NCBI RefSeq assembly: GCF_000332135.1
Contig: NZ_KB235896.1
Span: 2,491,403 to 2,555,402 of the forward strand
DNA length: 64,000 nucleotides
Source of the DNA: Anabaena sp. PCC 7108
Lineage (GTDB): Bacteria > Cyanobacteriota > Cyanobacteriia > Cyanobacteriales > Nostocaceae
Reading direction: 5' to 3'
Under the pieces are notes generated by a model. That model was given only the letters and a program-made list of their open reading frames with translations. It had not been told where the DNA came from and did not search any database. Position 1 is the first letter of the stretch; each line of letters opens with the position of its first letter. This document shows, piece by piece, positions 8,430 through 17,498 of the stretch. Position numbers and translations under genes: made by a program.

Positions 8430-10328
8430 ATGAATTACATAGAAAAAGATCCTGAATTTGAAAATCTACTTATATATTTGCGGCAAAATCGGGGCTTTGA
8501 TTTCACCGGTTACAAGTATTCGACTTTGATGCGACGTGTATGCAAGCGAATGCAATCATTGAATTTAGAAGACTTTGGAAGTTACTTAGACTATTTAGAA
8601 GTACATCCAGAGGAATTCAATTATTTGTTTAATATTATCTTAATCAATGTCACCAGTTTTTTTCGCGATCCCTTAGCTTGGGAAGCCATAGTTGAGAAAG
8701 TTTTGCCTAATATCATCCAAGGCCAGAAAAAAACTGACAAAATTAGGATTTGGAGTGCAGGTTGTGCTTCTGGTGAAGAAGCTTACACCATCGCCATGCT
8801 GATGACGGAAATGTTGGGGTTCGAGGAATTTCGCCATCGAGTCAAAATCTATGCTACTGATGTAGATGAAGAAGCTCTCAACCAAGGGCGGCAAGCTACA
8901 TATTCAGCTAAAGATATCCATCTAGTACCACAGCACCTACAGAAAAAATATTTTGAAGTCATCAATAATCGTTATGTCTTTCAGCAAGATTTACGCCGGA
9001 CTGTAATTTTTGGTCGTCATGACTTGCTGCAAGATGCCCCAATTTCTCGCTTAGACCTGTTGGTTTGTCGCAACACTTTGATGTATTTTAATTCGGAAAC
9101 TCAGGGGCGGATTCTGAGAGGGTTTCATTTTGCCTTGAAAGACACAGGTTATCTGTTTTTGGGTAAAGCGGAAATGTTGTTGATGTATCCTAATCTGTTT
9201 ACACCTTTAGACTTAAAGAACCGTATTTTTACTAAAGCATCACAACCTAATCTGCGTGATCGTCCCTTATTTATGGCCAATTCGGGACAAGAGGAATCGA
9301 GCTATTTTTTATCTAAGCAAGTGCGTCTGCGGGATTTAGCTTTTGATGCTACACCCATCGCTCAAATAGTCGTTGATACTGATAATAGATTAGTGATGTT
9401 CAACGAACAGTCCAAGATTTTATTCAATCTCTCAAATAAAGATTTAAATTGCCCTTTTCAAGATTTGGAAATATCTTACCGTCCCCTAGAATTGCGATCG
9501 CTGATTGAACAGGTTTATAACGAGCGCCATTTCGTATTCGTACCTAATGTAACGAGATATTTGTCTAATACTGAAATTCAATCTCTAGATGTGCGAGTTA
9601 AACCTTTATTAGATACTAATGATATAATTTTAGGTGTGAGTATAACCTTTGATGATGTTACTAGTTATATTCACCTTCAAGAAGAGCTACAACGTTCTAA
9701 ACAAGAACAAGAGACAACAAACGAAGAACTCCAGTCTACTAATGAAGAATTAGAGACAACAAACGAAGAACTCCAGTCTACTAATGAAGAATTAGAGACA
9801 ACAAATGAAGAACTCCAGTCTACTAATGAAGAATTGGAGACAATGAACGAAGAAGTCAATTCTACTAACGAAGAGTTACAGTCCATCAATGACGCATTAA
9901 ACCAGAAGACTAGAGAACTAAACAAAACGAATGTTGTTTTAGTCAGCATCCTCAGAAGTCTACAAACAGGCATATTAGTTATTGATCAAAATTTCACTAT
10001 TTTGGTTTGGAATCATTTTCTCGAAGATATGTGGGGGTTGCGAACCGATGAAGTATTGGGTCATTCCTTGTTTAGCCTTGATATTGGTTTACCAATCGAG
10101 CAATTGCGCTCTCCCATTCTTGATACTCTCTCCAACAAACAAGGATTTCAAGAAATGGTTTTAAATGCGCTCAACCGTCGGGGTAGACAAATCAGATGTT
10201 ACGTTTCTATTACTCCTATGTTGGGTACAGATATGAAAGGAGCAGTTTTGATGATAGCAGATGTAGAAGCAGTTAACAGTATGATGTCGAGCGAAGATAT
10301 TGAAGAACGAAGGCAGCAGAATCAGTAG
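8430..10328 (+). CDS. CheR-type methyltransferase with coiled-coil linker and PAS domains
   Basis: From the ATG at 8430 the product is 632 aa. Residues about 5-260 are a CheR SAM-dependent methyltransferase: an N-terminal helical part (STLMRRVCKRM), FFRDPLAWE, the SAM-binding IRIWSAGCASGEEAYTIA, IYATDVDEEAL and LVCRNTLMYF. A PAS-like region follows (about 300-410). Next is a coiled coil of 14-residue repeats (units of TNEELQS/TNEELET, about 428-485), then a second PAS domain starting at TGILVIDQNFTILVWN. There is no kinase domain in this protein. A TTG at 8412 would add six residues. The order CheB, CheR-PAS, PAS-kinase matches the domain order of single-chain CheB/CheR-fused sensor kinases, suggesting that the chain is split into three genes here. 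Confidence 0.88.
   Translation: MNYIEKDPEFENLLIYLRQNRGFDFTGYKYSTLMRRVCKRMQSLNLEDFGSYLDYLEVHPEEFNYLFNIILINVTSFFRDPLAWEAIVEKVLPNIIQGQKKTDKIRIWSAGCASGEEAYTIAMLMTEMLGFEEFRHRVKIYATDVDEEALNQGRQATYSAKDIHLVPQHLQKKYFEVINNRYVFQQDLRRTVIFGRHDLLQDAPISRLDLLVCRNTLMYFNSETQGRILRGFHFALKDTGYLFLGKAEMLLMYPNLFTPLDLKNRIFTKASQPNLRDRPLFMANSGQEESSYFLSKQVRLRDLAFDATPIAQIVVDTDNRLVMFNEQSKILFNLSNKDLNCPFQDLEISYRPLELRSLIEQVYNERHFVFVPNVTRYLSNTEIQSLDVRVKPLLDTNDIILGVSITFDDVTSYIHLQEELQRSKQEQETTNEELQSTNEELETTNEELQSTNEELETTNEELQSTNEELETMNEEVNSTNEELQSINDALNQKTRELNKTNVVLVSILRSLQTGILVIDQNFTILVWNHFLEDMWGLRTDEVLGHSLFSLDIGLPIEQLRSPILDTLSNKQGFQEMVLNALNRRGRQIRCYVSITPMLGTDMKGAVLMIADVEAVNSMMSSEDIEERRQQNQ
9711..9878 (+). repeat. 42-bp tandem repeat inside the CheR-PAS gene (four copies)
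   Basis: Units begin at 9711, 9753, 9795 and 9837. The first three are almost identical at DNA level; the fourth is diverged. Each encodes 14 residues (ETTNEELQSTNEEL), that is two heptads of a coiled coil. The near-identity suggests recent expansion or homogenisation by slippage, always in whole heptad pairs. Confidence 0.9.
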
Positions 10329-10359
10329 GTCGGCGTATTTATCTTAGGATCAGGCAGGG

Positions 10360-10470
10360 GGTAGGGGGACGCGGGGATGGGGAGATGGGGAGATGGGGAG
10401 GAAGAGGACGCGGGGACACGGAGACGCGGAGACGCGGGGAGGCTCAAGATGGGGCAGAGAGGAGGGGGAA
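10360..10470. repeat. G-rich heptamer tandem repeats (STRR-like)
   Basis: There are repeated GGGGAGAT and GACGCGG/GACACGG units in tandem, e.g. GGGGATGGGGAGATGGGGAG followed by several GAGACGCG-type units. This is a degenerate heptamer array of the kind common between Nostoc genes. It is not a CRISPR: the units are 7 bases with no spacers. Confidence 0.65.
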
Positions 10471-10479
10471 AGAGGATTT

Positions 10480-10608
10480 TAAGTAATTGGACAAAAATAT
10501 TTACAGTCATTGCGAGCGAAGCGAAGCAATCCCAGCCCTTGCGATTGCGTCATTCCACTGCGTTCCATTCGCAATGACATTGTGTAATTAATTCTGTCCT
10601 AGTACTTA
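10480..10608 (+). mobile_element. 129-bp MITE, copy A (identical to 59858-59986, inverted)
   Basis: The element starts TAAGTAATTGGACAAAAATA and its right end, read inversely, is TAAGTACTAGGACAGAATTA. These are imperfect terminal inverted repeats bounded by TA, as expected for TA-target (IS630/Tc1-like) MITEs. Compared base by base, the whole 129 bases are identical to the reverse complement of 59858-59986. It carries no gene. Confidence 0.85.
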
Positions 10609-10681
10609 GCGTAGGTCATCTTTCTTCACATAGTTTGGTTTTTTTGCGCCAATCGACTTAAACCATAGAAGCATTTTGATC

Positions 10682-12388
10682 ATGACACAACAAAATCTAG
10701 AACAACTGATGGCGATCGCGCAAACAAGACTAGATAACCTGTTAAAACGTGCCAATCAACCAGAAGAGCAACGTAGATCGCAAGATTCTCATGCAGTTCT
10801 ATTAAGTGAAGCGATCACCGAAATTTCTATTTCTTTAGAAGAATTAAACGTCTTAGTAGAAGAACTACAACAACAAAATGAGGAATTAATCGCTACCCGT
10901 CAGCAAGTAGATGCTGAACGCCAACGATACCTAGATTTATTCAACTTTGCCCCCGATGCTTATTTAGTTACTGGTGTGGATGGTTTAATCCAAGAAGCGA
11001 ACTATGTTGCCGCTCAGTTACTCAATGTCCGTCATTCTTATCTAATTGGCAAACCACTGACTGTGTTTGTGCATCCACAGGAACGGCAAAACTTTCGCAG
11101 CTTAAAGTTGCAGTTGCAACAGGAAGGTCAAATCCGCATCACCGAGTTACACATATTTCACAATGAAGGTAGCACAGACTTTCCGGCTGAAGTGACGGCA
11201 GTTATTGAACGCGATCGCACAGGCAAAGTAACTAGTTTACGCTGGCTGTTCCGAAATATTAGCGATCGCAAACAGGCGGAACGGAAAATCCGTGAACAAG
11301 CGGCTTTAATTGATGTTGCTACTGATGCTATTTTTGTCTGCGATTTGGAAAACCAGATTTTATTTTGGAGCCAAGGGGCTGAACGCTTATATGGTTGGAC
11401 GACCGAAGAAAGCTTAAGTAAAACAACTCATCAACTTTTCTACAAAGAATCATTATTGCCACTGGAAGCAGGTCTAAAGGCTACTATCGAACAAGGTTCT
11501 TGGCAAGGTGAGTTAGAGCAAATCACCAAAACTGGTAGAGAAATTATCGTTGCTAGTCGTTTGACATTGGTACGCGATGAATCTGGAAAACCCCAATCCA
11601 TTCTCGCAGTCAACACCGACATCACCGAGAAAAAACAAATAGAGCAACAATTTTACCGCTCTCAACGGTTGGAGAGTATAGGAACTCTAGCTAGTGGCAT
11701 TGCTCACGATCTCAACAACGTCTTTGCTCCCATTCTGATGATTGCCCAATTTTTGCCTTCAAGATTCAAAAATGCTGATCGGCAGAATCTAGAACTTTTC
11801 AAAACTATAGAAACCAGTGCCGAGCGTGGTGCTGGCTTAGTTAAACAAATTCTCACCTTTGCTCATGGTACTGAAGGAAAACGCATCCTTTTAAACCCTG
11901 GATATTTGCTCCAAGAATTGCTGAAAGTCATCAACCAGACATTTCCTAAATCTATTGAAGTTCGTATTGATATTCCTATAAACACTTTGTGGATGGTGCG
12001 AACCAATCCTACCCAACTAGATCAGGTATTTATGAATTTGGTAGTTAATGCCCGTGACGCTATGCCCAATGGTGGTATTCTCACAATCACAGCCGAAAAC
12101 CGCATAATTGACCAAACCTTTGCCCAAATGCACCTTGATGCCAAAACAGGAAGCTACATCGTTGTTACTATCTCAGATACAGGAACGGGAATTCCTCCAG
12201 AATTTTTAGAGCGCATATTTGATCCCTTTTTTACAACTAAAGAAATTGGCAAAGGTACAGGACTAGGGCTGTCAACGGTTTTAGGTATTATCAAGAATCA
12301 CGACGGCTTTGTGCAAGTATCGAGTCAGGTAAGTAAAGGGACAAAATTTCAGGTGTTCTTACCCACAATAGAACAGTCAGTGACGTGA
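10682..12388 (+). CDS. PAS-domain sensor histidine kinase
   Basis: This 568-aa soluble kinase has no membrane segment. An N-terminal coiled coil (about 1-85, rich in Glu and Gln) is followed by PAS1 (about 88-200, FNFAPDAYLVTGVDGLIQEAN) and PAS2/PAC (about 210-325, ATDAIFVCDLENQILFWS). Then comes the dimerisation/phosphoacceptor box LASGIAHDLNN with His near residue 342, and a HATPase domain with the N box (NLVVNARDAMPNGG), G1 (DTGTGIPP), F box (IFDPFFTTK) and G2 (GTGLGLS). A TTG at 10676 lies two codons before the ATG used. Downstream of the CheB-like and CheR-PAS genes, it is likely the output kinase of that unit; no receiver protein is adjacent. Confidence 0.93.
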   Translation: MTQQNLEQLMAIAQTRLDNLLKRANQPEEQRRSQDSHAVLLSEAITEISISLEELNVLVEELQQQNEELIATRQQVDAERQRYLDLFNFAPDAYLVTGVDGLIQEANYVAAQLLNVRHSYLIGKPLTVFVHPQERQNFRSLKLQLQQEGQIRITELHIFHNEGSTDFPAEVTAVIERDRTGKVTSLRWLFRNISDRKQAERKIREQAALIDVATDAIFVCDLENQILFWSQGAERLYGWTTEESLSKTTHQLFYKESLLPLEAGLKATIEQGSWQGELEQITKTGREIIVASRLTLVRDESGKPQSILAVNTDITEKKQIEQQFYRSQRLESIGTLASGIAHDLNNVFAPILMIAQFLPSRFKNADRQNLELFKTIETSAERGAGLVKQILTFAHGTEGKRILLNPGYLLQELLKVINQTFPKSIEVRIDIPINTLWMVRTNPTQLDQVFMNLVVNARDAMPNGGILTITAENRIIDQTFAQMHLDAKTGSYIVVTISDTGTGIPPEFLERIFDPFFTTKEIGKGTGLGLSTVLGIIKNHDGFVQVSSQVSKGTKFQVFLPTIEQSVT

Positions 12389-12613
12389 GGATAGATGTGG
12401 AAAAATTTAACTAGTTGAGAGAAATTTTTCAATGTTTATGGCCACAATAAAGCATTGTGTATCTCTATGTATATAATTACAATTATTTATGTTGAATCTC
12501 TAACCAGCATCTGAGAGTTTAAAATATACGGATAAATGCAATTTTGGTTAAGAACTATAGATAGAATGAACAGAGTTAGCCTTAATATCTAATCGCCAGA
12601 ACCTATACAACTC

Positions 12614-14170
12614 ATGGATTTTGCTAATATTGCATCCCAGTTAAATGCTGGAACGATTTTACCAGAGGGGATTGTAATTATCACCCTCTTGGGGGTTTTG
12701 ATTGTGGATTTGATTTTGGGGCGTACATCTTCACGCTGGATTGGATATCTAGCGATCGCAGGTTTGCTAACTGCAATTGTCGCCCTATGCTTCCAATGGG
12801 ATGCTACCAATCCTATCGGCTTTACTGGTAGCTTTAATGGAGATGACCTCAGTATTATCTTTCGCGGTATCATTGCTCTGTCTGCCGTTGTCACAATACT
12901 GATGTCAATTGGCTACATTGAGCAGAGTGGCACCGCGTTAGCAGAATTCATCGCCATTTTGATGACTGCGACTTTGGGAGGAATGTTTTTATCCGGTGCT
13001 AGTGAGTTGGTGATGATTTTCATCTCCCTAGAGACACTGAGTATTTCCTCTTATTTGTTGACAGGTTATACCAAGCGTGACCCTCGCTCTAATGAAGCAG
13101 CGCTGAAATATCTGTTAATTGGAGCTTCCAGTACAGCAGTATTTTTGTACGGTGTATCACTGCTGTATGGTTTATCCGGTGGACAAACAGAACTGAGTGC
13201 GATCGCTAATGGTATCGCTGCCGCTAACGTCAGTCAATCTTTAGGTTTTGTAATTGCCCTCGTTTTCGTGATTGCAGGTATTGGTTTCAAAATCTCCGCT
13301 GCCCCCTTCCACCAATGGACACCAGACGTTTATGAAGGCGCTCCCACCCCAGTAATCGCCTTTTTATCCGTTGGTTCCAAAGCAGCAGGTTTTGCTCTCG
13401 CTATCCGCTTATTGACGGTAGTTTTCCCCCTCGTCGCTGACGAATGGAGGTTTGTTTTCACTGCCCTTGCAGTGTTGAGTATGGTGTTGGGTAACGTCGT
13501 TGCTCTAGCCCAAACCAGCATGAAACGGATGTTAGCTTATTCATCCATTGCCCAAGCAGGTTTTGTGATGATTGGCTTAATTGCTGGGACTGATGCCGGA
13601 TATTCCAGTATGATATTTTACCTACTGGTTTACCTGTTCATGAACCTGTGCGGCTTTACTTGCGTGATTCTGTTCTCTTTGCGGACAGGAACTGACCAAA
13701 TAGCCGAATACTCAGGTTTGTATCAAAAAGACCCACTTCTCACTTTAGCATTAAGCATCTCTCTCTTATCCTTGGGTGGTATTCCCCCACTAGCAGGGTT
13801 TTTTGGGAAGATTTACCTATTCTGGGCAGGTTGGCAAGCCGGTCTTTACTGGTTAGTCTTGCTGGGCTTAGTTACCAGCGTTGTTTCCATCTACTACTAC
13901 ATTCGTGTAGTTAAGATGATGGTAGTCAAAGAACCCCAAGAAATGTCCGACGTGGTGAAAAATTATCCCGAAATCCGTTGGAATTTACCTGGGTTTAGAC
14001 CTTTACAAGTGGGTTTGATAGCAACTTTAATCGCTACTACTGTAGCGGGAATTTTGTCAAATCCGTTGTTTACCTTAGCAAATAATTCTGTTGCGAATAC
14101 TCCCATTTTGCAAGCTGAAAAAATTGCCAGTACTCAAGCAAGTGCAATTATCACTGAACAAGCAGAGTAA
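12614..14170 (+). CDS. ndhB: NAD(P)H-quinone oxidoreductase subunit 2 (NDH-1)
   Basis: This 518-aa polytopic membrane protein of the NDH-1 complex acts in respiration, cyclic electron flow and CO2 uptake in the thylakoid or plasma membrane. It is an antiporter-like proton-pumping subunit. Recognisable parts are the N-terminal [41 protein letters not shown] (with the conserved Glu), [43 protein letters not shown] split over one helix (key Lys and Trp-Pro region), [15 protein letters not shown] and [18 protein letters not shown]. The length fits cyanobacterial NdhB. It is the only ndh gene here, as is usual since ndhB stands alone. Confidence 0.96.
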   Translation: MDFANIASQLNAGTILPEGIVIITLLGVLIVDLILGRTSSRWIGYLAIAGLLTAIVALCFQWDATNPIGFTGSFNGDDLSIIFRGIIALSAVVTILMSIGYIEQSGTALAEFIAILMTATLGGMFLSGASELVMIFISLETLSISSYLLTGYTKRDPRSNEAALKYLLIGASSTAVFLYGVSLLYGLSGGQTELSAIANGIAAANVSQSLGFVIALVFVIAGIGFKISAAPFHQWTPDVYEGAPTPVIAFLSVGSKAAGFALAIRLLTVVFPLVADEWRFVFTALAVLSMVLGNVVALAQTSMKRMLAYSSIAQAGFVMIGLIAGTDAGYSSMIFYLLVYLFMNLCGFTCVILFSLRTGTDQIAEYSGLYQKDPLLTLALSISLLSLGGIPPLAGFFGKIYLFWAGWQAGLYWLVLLGLVTSVVSIYYYIRVVKMMVVKEPQEMSDVVKNYPEIRWNLPGFRPLQVGLIATLIATTVAGILSNPLFTLANNSVANTPILQAEKIASTQASAIITEQAE

Positions 14171-14208
14171 TTCTCGGTAAGGTAATTGAAAATATCAATT
14201 ACCTATTA

Positions 14209-14330
14209 CAATACCTTGTCCATTTTCTGTAGGTTGGGTTAACCGATAGCGCAACCCAACAAATGGGTTGGGTTTCATCCTTCAACCCAACCTACAAATC
14301 AAGGCTTTTCCCAATTTGGACAGGGTATTG
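14209..14330. mobile_element. MITE-like element (CAATACCTTGTCC ends), copy A
   Basis: The left end CAATACCTTGTCC and right end GGACAGGGTATTG are near-perfect inverted repeats 122 bases apart. The interior contains GTAGGTTGGGTT and AACCCAACCTAC arms and a central AACAAATGGGTTGG. A diverged relative with the same ends lies at 36827-36972. Confidence 0.6.
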
Positions 14331-14345
14331 CTATTACCAAATTAA

Positions 14346-14431
14346 TAGCTGCATAGAATACAGTATCAATAATAATTGAACGCAGATAAATGCAGATAAA
14401 CGCAGATAAACGCAGATAAACACAGATAAAG
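14346..14431. repeat. MITE end fragment plus tandem CGCAGATAAA repeats
   Basis: AGCTGCATAGAATA matches the ends of the element at 6061-6291. It is followed by about five tandem copies of a 10-base unit, CGCAGATAAA with variants, up to the end of the ArsR-type gene. Confidence 0.55.
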
Positions 14432-14462
14432 ATTAAGCAATTGAAAATCTAAAATCTAAAAT

Positions 14463-14864
14463 CTAAACTTCATCCAAGTGTTCTGCTAAAGAACTATATA
14501 AATTAATAATGTGGCTGTCAGCCAAACTGTAATAAACATTTCGTCCTTCTCGACGATAGCTGACTAAACGCATGGCTTTTAATAATCTTAGTTGATGACA
14601 AACTGCTGATTCACTCATTTTCATCAACGCTGCTAAATCGCAAACACACAATTCTTGGTTTGCTAAAGCAGATAGTAAACGCAGACGGTTTGGATCTGCT
14701 AATACCCCAAAGATTTCTGCCATCAGCTGCGCTTTATTTGTAGGTAGGATTTGTGACTGAGTTAAGCGGACATTATCTAGATGTATCAAATGAGTTTCAC
14801 AAGTGGGCGTGGCATCAGCACTTTGTAGTAACTCGTTTTCTGACTTTGAATTTCGCTTATTCAT
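14463..14864 (-). CDS. aztR: ArsR/SmtB-family metal-sensing repressor, AztR/ZiaR-like
   Basis: This 133-aa winged-helix repressor starts at the ATG at 14862-14864 (MNKRNSKSENELLQ); a longer start at 14900 would run into the operator region. The recognition helix region is ELCVCDLAALMKMSESAVCHQLRLLK. Two metal sites can be read: an alpha3N-type set (CVCD plus Cys/His of the N-terminal TPTCETHLIH), and an intact alpha5 set DSHIINLYSSLAEHLDE, with D, H, H and E spaced as in SmtB. Family knowledge: metal binding releases DNA. It is divergent from the P1B ATPase with a palindromic operator between them. The symbol rests on similarity to Anabaena AztR (Zn/Pb/Cd) and on the neighbour. Confidence 0.85.
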   Translation of the reverse strand: MNKRNSKSENELLQSADATPTCETHLIHLDNVRLTQSQILPTNKAQLMAEIFGVLADPNRLRLLSALANQELCVCDLAALMKMSESAVCHQLRLLKAMRLVSYRREGRNVYYSLADSHIINLYSSLAEHLDEV

Positions 14865-14935
14865 CACTTTTTGGTTCGCAGCAATGGTAATCAATATCAA
14901 TATTCATATTAACTAAAAATGTACTGATTAAATAG

Positions 14936-14951
14936 TTGAACAGTTGTTCAA
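14936..14951. promoter_or_regulatory. Predicted ArsR/SmtB operator palindrome
   Basis: TTGAACA-GT-TGTTCAA is a perfect 7-2-7 inverted repeat in the divergent region between the repressor and ATPase genes, 55 bases before the ATPase ATG. It resembles the TGAACANNTGTTCA-type core of SmtB/ZiaR/AztR operators. The match is by eye. Confidence 0.7.
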
Positions 14952-15005
14952 TTGTTGTATTAGAATATTGACAGTTAACTTTGTAGCCTTTTTTGTAAAG
15001 CTGCT

Positions 15006-17498
15006 ATGACTCAAACTCCCTCAATTAAAACTCAAGCTTTGCAGGTTGGTGGCATGGACTGCGGAAGTTGTGCTAAGACAATTGAAGTCAGCTTGCAGCA
15101 GTTAAGCGGCGTGACGGAAGTATCTGTGAGCTTTGGGACAGAAAAAGTTAAAGTATCCTACGACCCACAGATAGTCACTGAGAAAACAATTTTTGACCGC
15201 ATCAAAGCTTTAGGTTACACAGTTGAGCAGAGTCATGAAGCGGCTACCCATAATCACAGTAATTCATGCTCTCACGACCACGATCATCATGTCGATGTGG
15301 CTTCAACTCAAAGCCTACAAACTATGATTGGCGGCATGGATTGCGGTAGTTGTGCTAAGACTGTTGAGGTTGGTTTGCAGGAGATAGCAGGTGTTTTGGA
15401 GGTATCGGTCAGCTTTGCCACCCAAAGAGCGGAAATATCCTATAACCCTCAGCAAATTAATGAAACGGCAATTTATAACCGGATTAAAGCTTTAGGTTAC
15501 ACAGTTGAGCAAAGTGATGAGGCTTCCACAAATCACAGCCATTCCCATTCTCATGACCACAAGCACGAACACCAACACCCTCATTCAGTTCGCCAGCAAA
15601 CTCAGAATACAGACCCGACAAATTGGAAGTTCTGGATTCACAACCGCCGAGGATTAAGTGTAATTTTAGCAGGAGTGGGTTTAGTTCTGGGTTTGATAAC
15701 TCAGTATTTGGCGCTACCGATTTGGATTGTACGAGCTTTTTATGGCGTTGGTATTATCGTAGCTGGATTTCCTATTGCACGAGCAGGTCTGATGGAGTTA
15801 CGCTTGCGCCGTGCCGATATGAATTTGCTGATGACAATTTCGGTGATTGGTGCAGTAATTTTAGGAGACTGGTTTGAGGCGGCGTTGGTGATTTTTCTAT
15901 TTTCCTTGGGGACAACGCTGCAAATTTTCACCTTCAGTCGTACCCGCAATGCTATTAGTAACTTGATGAATTTGACTCCACCGACTGCAACCCTGAAGCG
16001 GGGTTCTCAGGAAGTAAGTGTGCGGGTTGAAGAAATTCAAGTTGGGGAAATTCTGACAATTCGTCCAGGACAGCGAGTTGCTTTAGATGGAGTGGTAGTA
16101 TCTGGAAATTCAGCAATTGACCAATCACCAATTACAGGAGAATCTATTCCTGAAGATAAAGAAATAGGCGATCGCGTTTTTGCGGGAACATTAAATCAAA
16201 CTGGCTTTTTAGAAGTAAAAGTCACACATACTGCTGCTGACACAACAGTGGCGAAAATTGTTCATTTAGTCGAAGTTGCCCAATCAAGCCGCGCACCTTC
16301 CCAGCAATGGGTAGATAAGTTTGCCGAAGTTTACACACCCATTGTCATTGTCAGTGCGATCGCTCTGTCCTTAATTCCGCCCTTGGTATTTGGTCAATCC
16401 TTTAATGTTTGGCTTTATCGAGCGCTAGTTTTATTAGTAATTGCTTGTCCCTGTGCATTGGTGATTTCTACCCCCGTATCCATTGTCAGTGCTATTGGTG
16501 CAGCCACCCGTCAAGGCATATTATTCAAGGGTGGTAATAGCTTGGAAACTGCGGGAAAACTCACCAGTCTTGCTTTTGATAAAACGGGAACATTGACCCA
16601 AGGTGAACCCGTAGTACTTCAGGTTAAGGAATTGGGGGAAACGAGTGCAACGCAGATATTATTCATCGCCGCTGCTTTGGAACAACAATCTGAACATCCT
16701 TTAGCTAGGGCGATAGTTGCAAAAGCCAGAGAGCAAGGAATAGAGTTAGAGAATCCCCAGAATTTTACAGCTTATCCTGGTAGAGGTATTGCCGCAAATG
16801 TTGGCGAAAAGCAGTATTTTGTGGGCAATCGGCGGTTATTTGTGGATCAAGGCATCAGTTTATCACTAGCTGCGAAATCTCTTTTGGGTGAGATAGAAAA
16901 TTTGGGACAAACTCCAGTTTTAGTCGGTAATAGTCAGGGTTTATTAGGAGTGATATCCCTAGCTGATGGTTTACGCTTGGAGGCTGGGGAAACTGTACGA
17001 TTGTTGAAAAAGCAAGGATTACAACATTTAGTCATGTTAACAGGCGATCGCACTCAGGTTGCCCAGCAAATTGCTCAACAGCTGGATATTCAAGAGTATA
17101 AAGCAGAACTATTACCAGAAGATAAACTGCAAATAATTCAACAAATGCGCCGTTCTGGGATTGTGGGTATGGTAGGTGATGGTATAAATGATGCTCCAGC
17201 TTTGGCGGCTGCGGATATCAGCTTTGCGGTAGGTGGAATAGATATGGCGTTGGAAACAGCTGATGTTGTACTAGTTAGTGGTGATTTAAGAAAACTCGCT
17301 ACAGCTGTTGATTTGAGTCGCCGTACCGTCAAGATAATTCAACAAAATATTGTCTTTTCGTTGGTAACAAAAGCACTATTTTTACTTTTAGCCACATTCG
17401 GGTTTGTCGGTTTAGCAGTTGCAGTTTTAGCTGATACCGGCAGTTCCTTGTTGGTAACGGCGAATGGGATGCGGCTGTTTAGAGCTAAACTACCTTAA
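15006..17498 (+). CDS. aztA: P1B-type heavy-metal ATPase with two N-terminal HMA domains (AztA-like)
   Basis: This 830-aa metal-exporting P-type ATPase probably exports Zn/Cd/Pb across the plasma membrane. Two HMA domains each carry GMDCGSC (around residues 15-21 and 108-114). Each is followed by a His-rich linker (HNHSNSCSHDHDHH; then HSHSHSHDHKHEHQH). The core has the transport-site CPC in VIACPCALVIS, the phosphorylation site DKTGTLTQ, the HP motif in SEHPLA and the hinge GDGINDAPAL. A DCxxC motif in HMA domains and a CPC core fit the Zn/Cd/Pb class. The two HMA modules share long identical DNA stretches, so they arose by tandem duplication. Two metal-binding domains are the arrangement known for Anabaena AztA. 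It is probably controlled by the divergent repressor. Confidence 0.92.
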   Translation: MTQTPSIKTQALQVGGMDCGSCAKTIEVSLQQLSGVTEVSVSFGTEKVKVSYDPQIVTEKTIFDRIKALGYTVEQSHEAATHNHSNSCSHDHDHHVDVASTQSLQTMIGGMDCGSCAKTVEVGLQEIAGVLEVSVSFATQRAEISYNPQQINETAIYNRIKALGYTVEQSDEASTNHSHSHSHDHKHEHQHPHSVRQQTQNTDPTNWKFWIHNRRGLSVILAGVGLVLGLITQYLALPIWIVRAFYGVGIIVAGFPIARAGLMELRLRRADMNLLMTISVIGAVILGDWFEAALVIFLFSLGTTLQIFTFSRTRNAISNLMNLTPPTATLKRGSQEVSVRVEEIQVGEILTIRPGQRVALDGVVVSGNSAIDQSPITGESIPEDKEIGDRVFAGTLNQTGFLEVKVTHTAADTTVAKIVHLVEVAQSSRAPSQQWVDKFAEVYTPIVIVSAIALSLIPPLVFGQSFNVWLYRALVLLVIACPCALVISTPVSIVSAIGAATRQGILFKGGNSLETAGKLTSLAFDKTGTLTQGEPVVLQVKELGETSATQILFIAAALEQQSEHPLARAIVAKAREQGIELENPQNFTAYPGRGIAANVGEKQYFVGNRRLFVDQGISLSLAAKSLLGEIENLGQTPVLVGNSQGLLGVISLADGLRLEAGETVRLLKKQGLQHLVMLTGDRTQVAQQIAQQLDIQEYKAELLPEDKLQIIQQMRRSGIVGMVGDGINDAPALAAADISFAVGGIDMALETADVVLVSGDLRKLATAVDLSRRTVKIIQQNIVFSLVTKALFLLLATFGFVGLAVAVLADTGSSLLVTANGMRLFRAKLP

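Larger units (their letters stand above)
10329..10681. other. Intergenic region with STRR tract and MITE
   Basis: These 353 bases between the CheR-PAS gene and the histidine kinase hold a G-rich heptamer tract (about 10360-10470) and the 129-bp MITE at 10480-10608. Short frames across it are made of repeat sequence and are not called. Confidence 0.6.

Noticed and set aside
10360-10470. Repeat array that might be taken for a CRISPR
   Set aside because: Units are about 7 bases, contiguous and without unique spacers; it is an STRR-type array and no cas gene is near.
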